The notes under the pieces: generated by a model
What the model saw: only the letters and a program-made list of their open reading frames with translations
Told to the model about the DNA's origin: nothing
Database searches by the model: none
Made by a program: the position numbers and the translations under genes
Part shown: one piece after another, positions 6,700 through 7,252 of the stretch
How positions within the stretch are numbered: the first letter of the stretch is position 1
How the letters are laid out: each line of letters starts with the position of its first letter
Assembly (NCBI GenBank): GCA_026989715.1
Contig: JALSIU010000001.1
Span: 1-7,252, forward strand
Length of the DNA stretch: 7,252 bases
Origin: Methylomonas sp.
GTDB lineage: Bacteria > Pseudomonadota > Gammaproteobacteria > Methylococcales > Methylomonadaceae
Direction of reading: 5' to 3'

Positions 6700-7252
6700 T
6701 CAAGTGGATGCACTGCTTATGCCTGTTGATTTAAATAAACTGTTTAATGTTTTGAATTTATATTTATTATCTAAAAGCTCTAAATCTACTTTTGGTTCAT
6801 GTAATTTTGGGTTTTTAATTAAAGGAAACTTATAAGCCTCTGTATCATTAAATGCGATAATTTGATCTAAATTATTTTCTGATATTCTATAATCCTTAAA
6901 GCTTAGAAAAACTGTAACAGAATTTTCTCTTTGGATTTTTGGTATTAAATTTCCAGGACTTTCCTTACCAAATTTATTTTGGTTAGTTCTATATATAATT
7001 CTAGCTTTCAACCCTAACTCTGAATATAAATTTAATATTGAGTCTTTAAGAATTTTCAAGTTTTTTTGGTATTCCTTACTTATTTTCTTAGCAATAGGAA
7101 GGCTTTGTTTTCTATCCGAAAGCCACGTTTTATAAAAAGTTTCAATTTGTGAGTAGCTTAACTTAAAAACAACCACTTCACCTATTGAACATATAACAGT
7201 ATCTGAATAAAATTGGATATAAGCATATTCAATGTTATTTAGTTTTTGACCA
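6700..7252 (-). CDS. AT-rich gene of unknown function, 5' end outside window
   Basis: A reading frame ending at TGA (6700-6702) is open to the right edge of the window, where codons run from 7251. A GTG at 7176 would give a 158-residue protein. AGGTGA sits 3 bases before it, so an internal start is possible. However, 25 further codons upstream stay open and read protein-like (for example EYAYIQFYSDTVICSIG), so the gene probably begins outside. The visible ~183 residues are Lys-, Asn- and Ile-rich, and no membrane segment or signal peptide is evident. A hydrophilic Lys-rich helical region (around KKISKEYQKNLKILKDSI) precedes mixed strands (VTVFLSFKDYRI) and an acidic Leu/Lys tail. I recognise no catalytic motif or family. 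G+C is about 26% against mid-40s next door, which suggests horizontal acquisition. It converges on pilT with 21 bases between stops. Confidence 0.7.
   Translation of the reverse strand, partial: GQKLNNIEYAYIQFYSDTVICSIGEVVVFKLSYSQIETFYKTWLSDRKQSLPIAKKISKEYQKNLKILKDSILNLYSELGLKARIIYRTNQNKFGKESPGNLIPKIQRENSVTVFLSFKDYRISENNLDQIIAFNDTEAYKFPLIKNPKLHEPKVDLELLDNKYKFKTLNSLFKSTGISSAST

Noticed and set aside
6683..6712. Short inverted repeat TGCATC/GATGCA just after pilT, a possible terminator between convergent genes.
   Set aside because: The stem is only 6 bp (8 with a bulge) around a 13-base loop or larger, is not GC-rich and has no T-run on either side.
6614..6835. 73-codon + strand frame crossing the pilT stop.
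   Set aside because: It starts inside pilT in another frame and runs opposite the AT-rich ORF. The start has no supporting Shine-Dalgarno.

Overview
The window looks like a piece of a gammaproteobacterial chromosome with moderate G+C content. Three genes identify it clearly: polA, yggS and pilT. A divergent yggS/pilT pair is a familiar arrangement in type IV pilus-bearing gammaproteobacteria. The close match of the PilT and PolA motifs to that group supports the placement. I cannot fix the genus; a methylotroph-like or sulfur-oxidiser-like lineage is only a guess. G+C is roughly mid-40s percent over the core genes by eye. It falls to about 26% (hand count of 6781-7140) at the right end.

Layout from left to right: the 3' end of an unidentified gene on + (2-169). 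A hairpin lies between convergent genes (180-207). Then comes a stand-alone metallo-beta-lactamase-fold hydrolase on - (216-1097) and a gap of about 180 bases with a weak promoter candidate, a possible 47-codon ORF and a 10-bp inverted repeat. polA follows on - (1277-4006), preceded by a previously unlisted 47-residue single-span membrane protein gene (4016-4159). Only 9 bases separate the two, and a consensus -10 box lies upstream. Next are a short PepSY-associated membrane protein (4252-4815) and yggS (4839-5528), both on - and probably one operon. pilT runs divergently on + (5641-6678). The AT-rich tail on - (6700 to the window edge) is an open frame of unknown function that continues past the edge.

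The core genes serve separate housekeeping or surface functions: DNA repair and Okazaki fragment processing (polA), PLP homeostasis (yggS) and pilus retraction (pilT). The yggS-PepSY pair and the small ORF-polA pair look like transcription units, but no single pathway links the window. I see no CRISPR array, tRNA, rRNA, IS element or recognisable defence system. The least ordinary parts are the AT-rich ORF where pilU is often found, and the small membrane protein gene that may be translationally coupled to polA.
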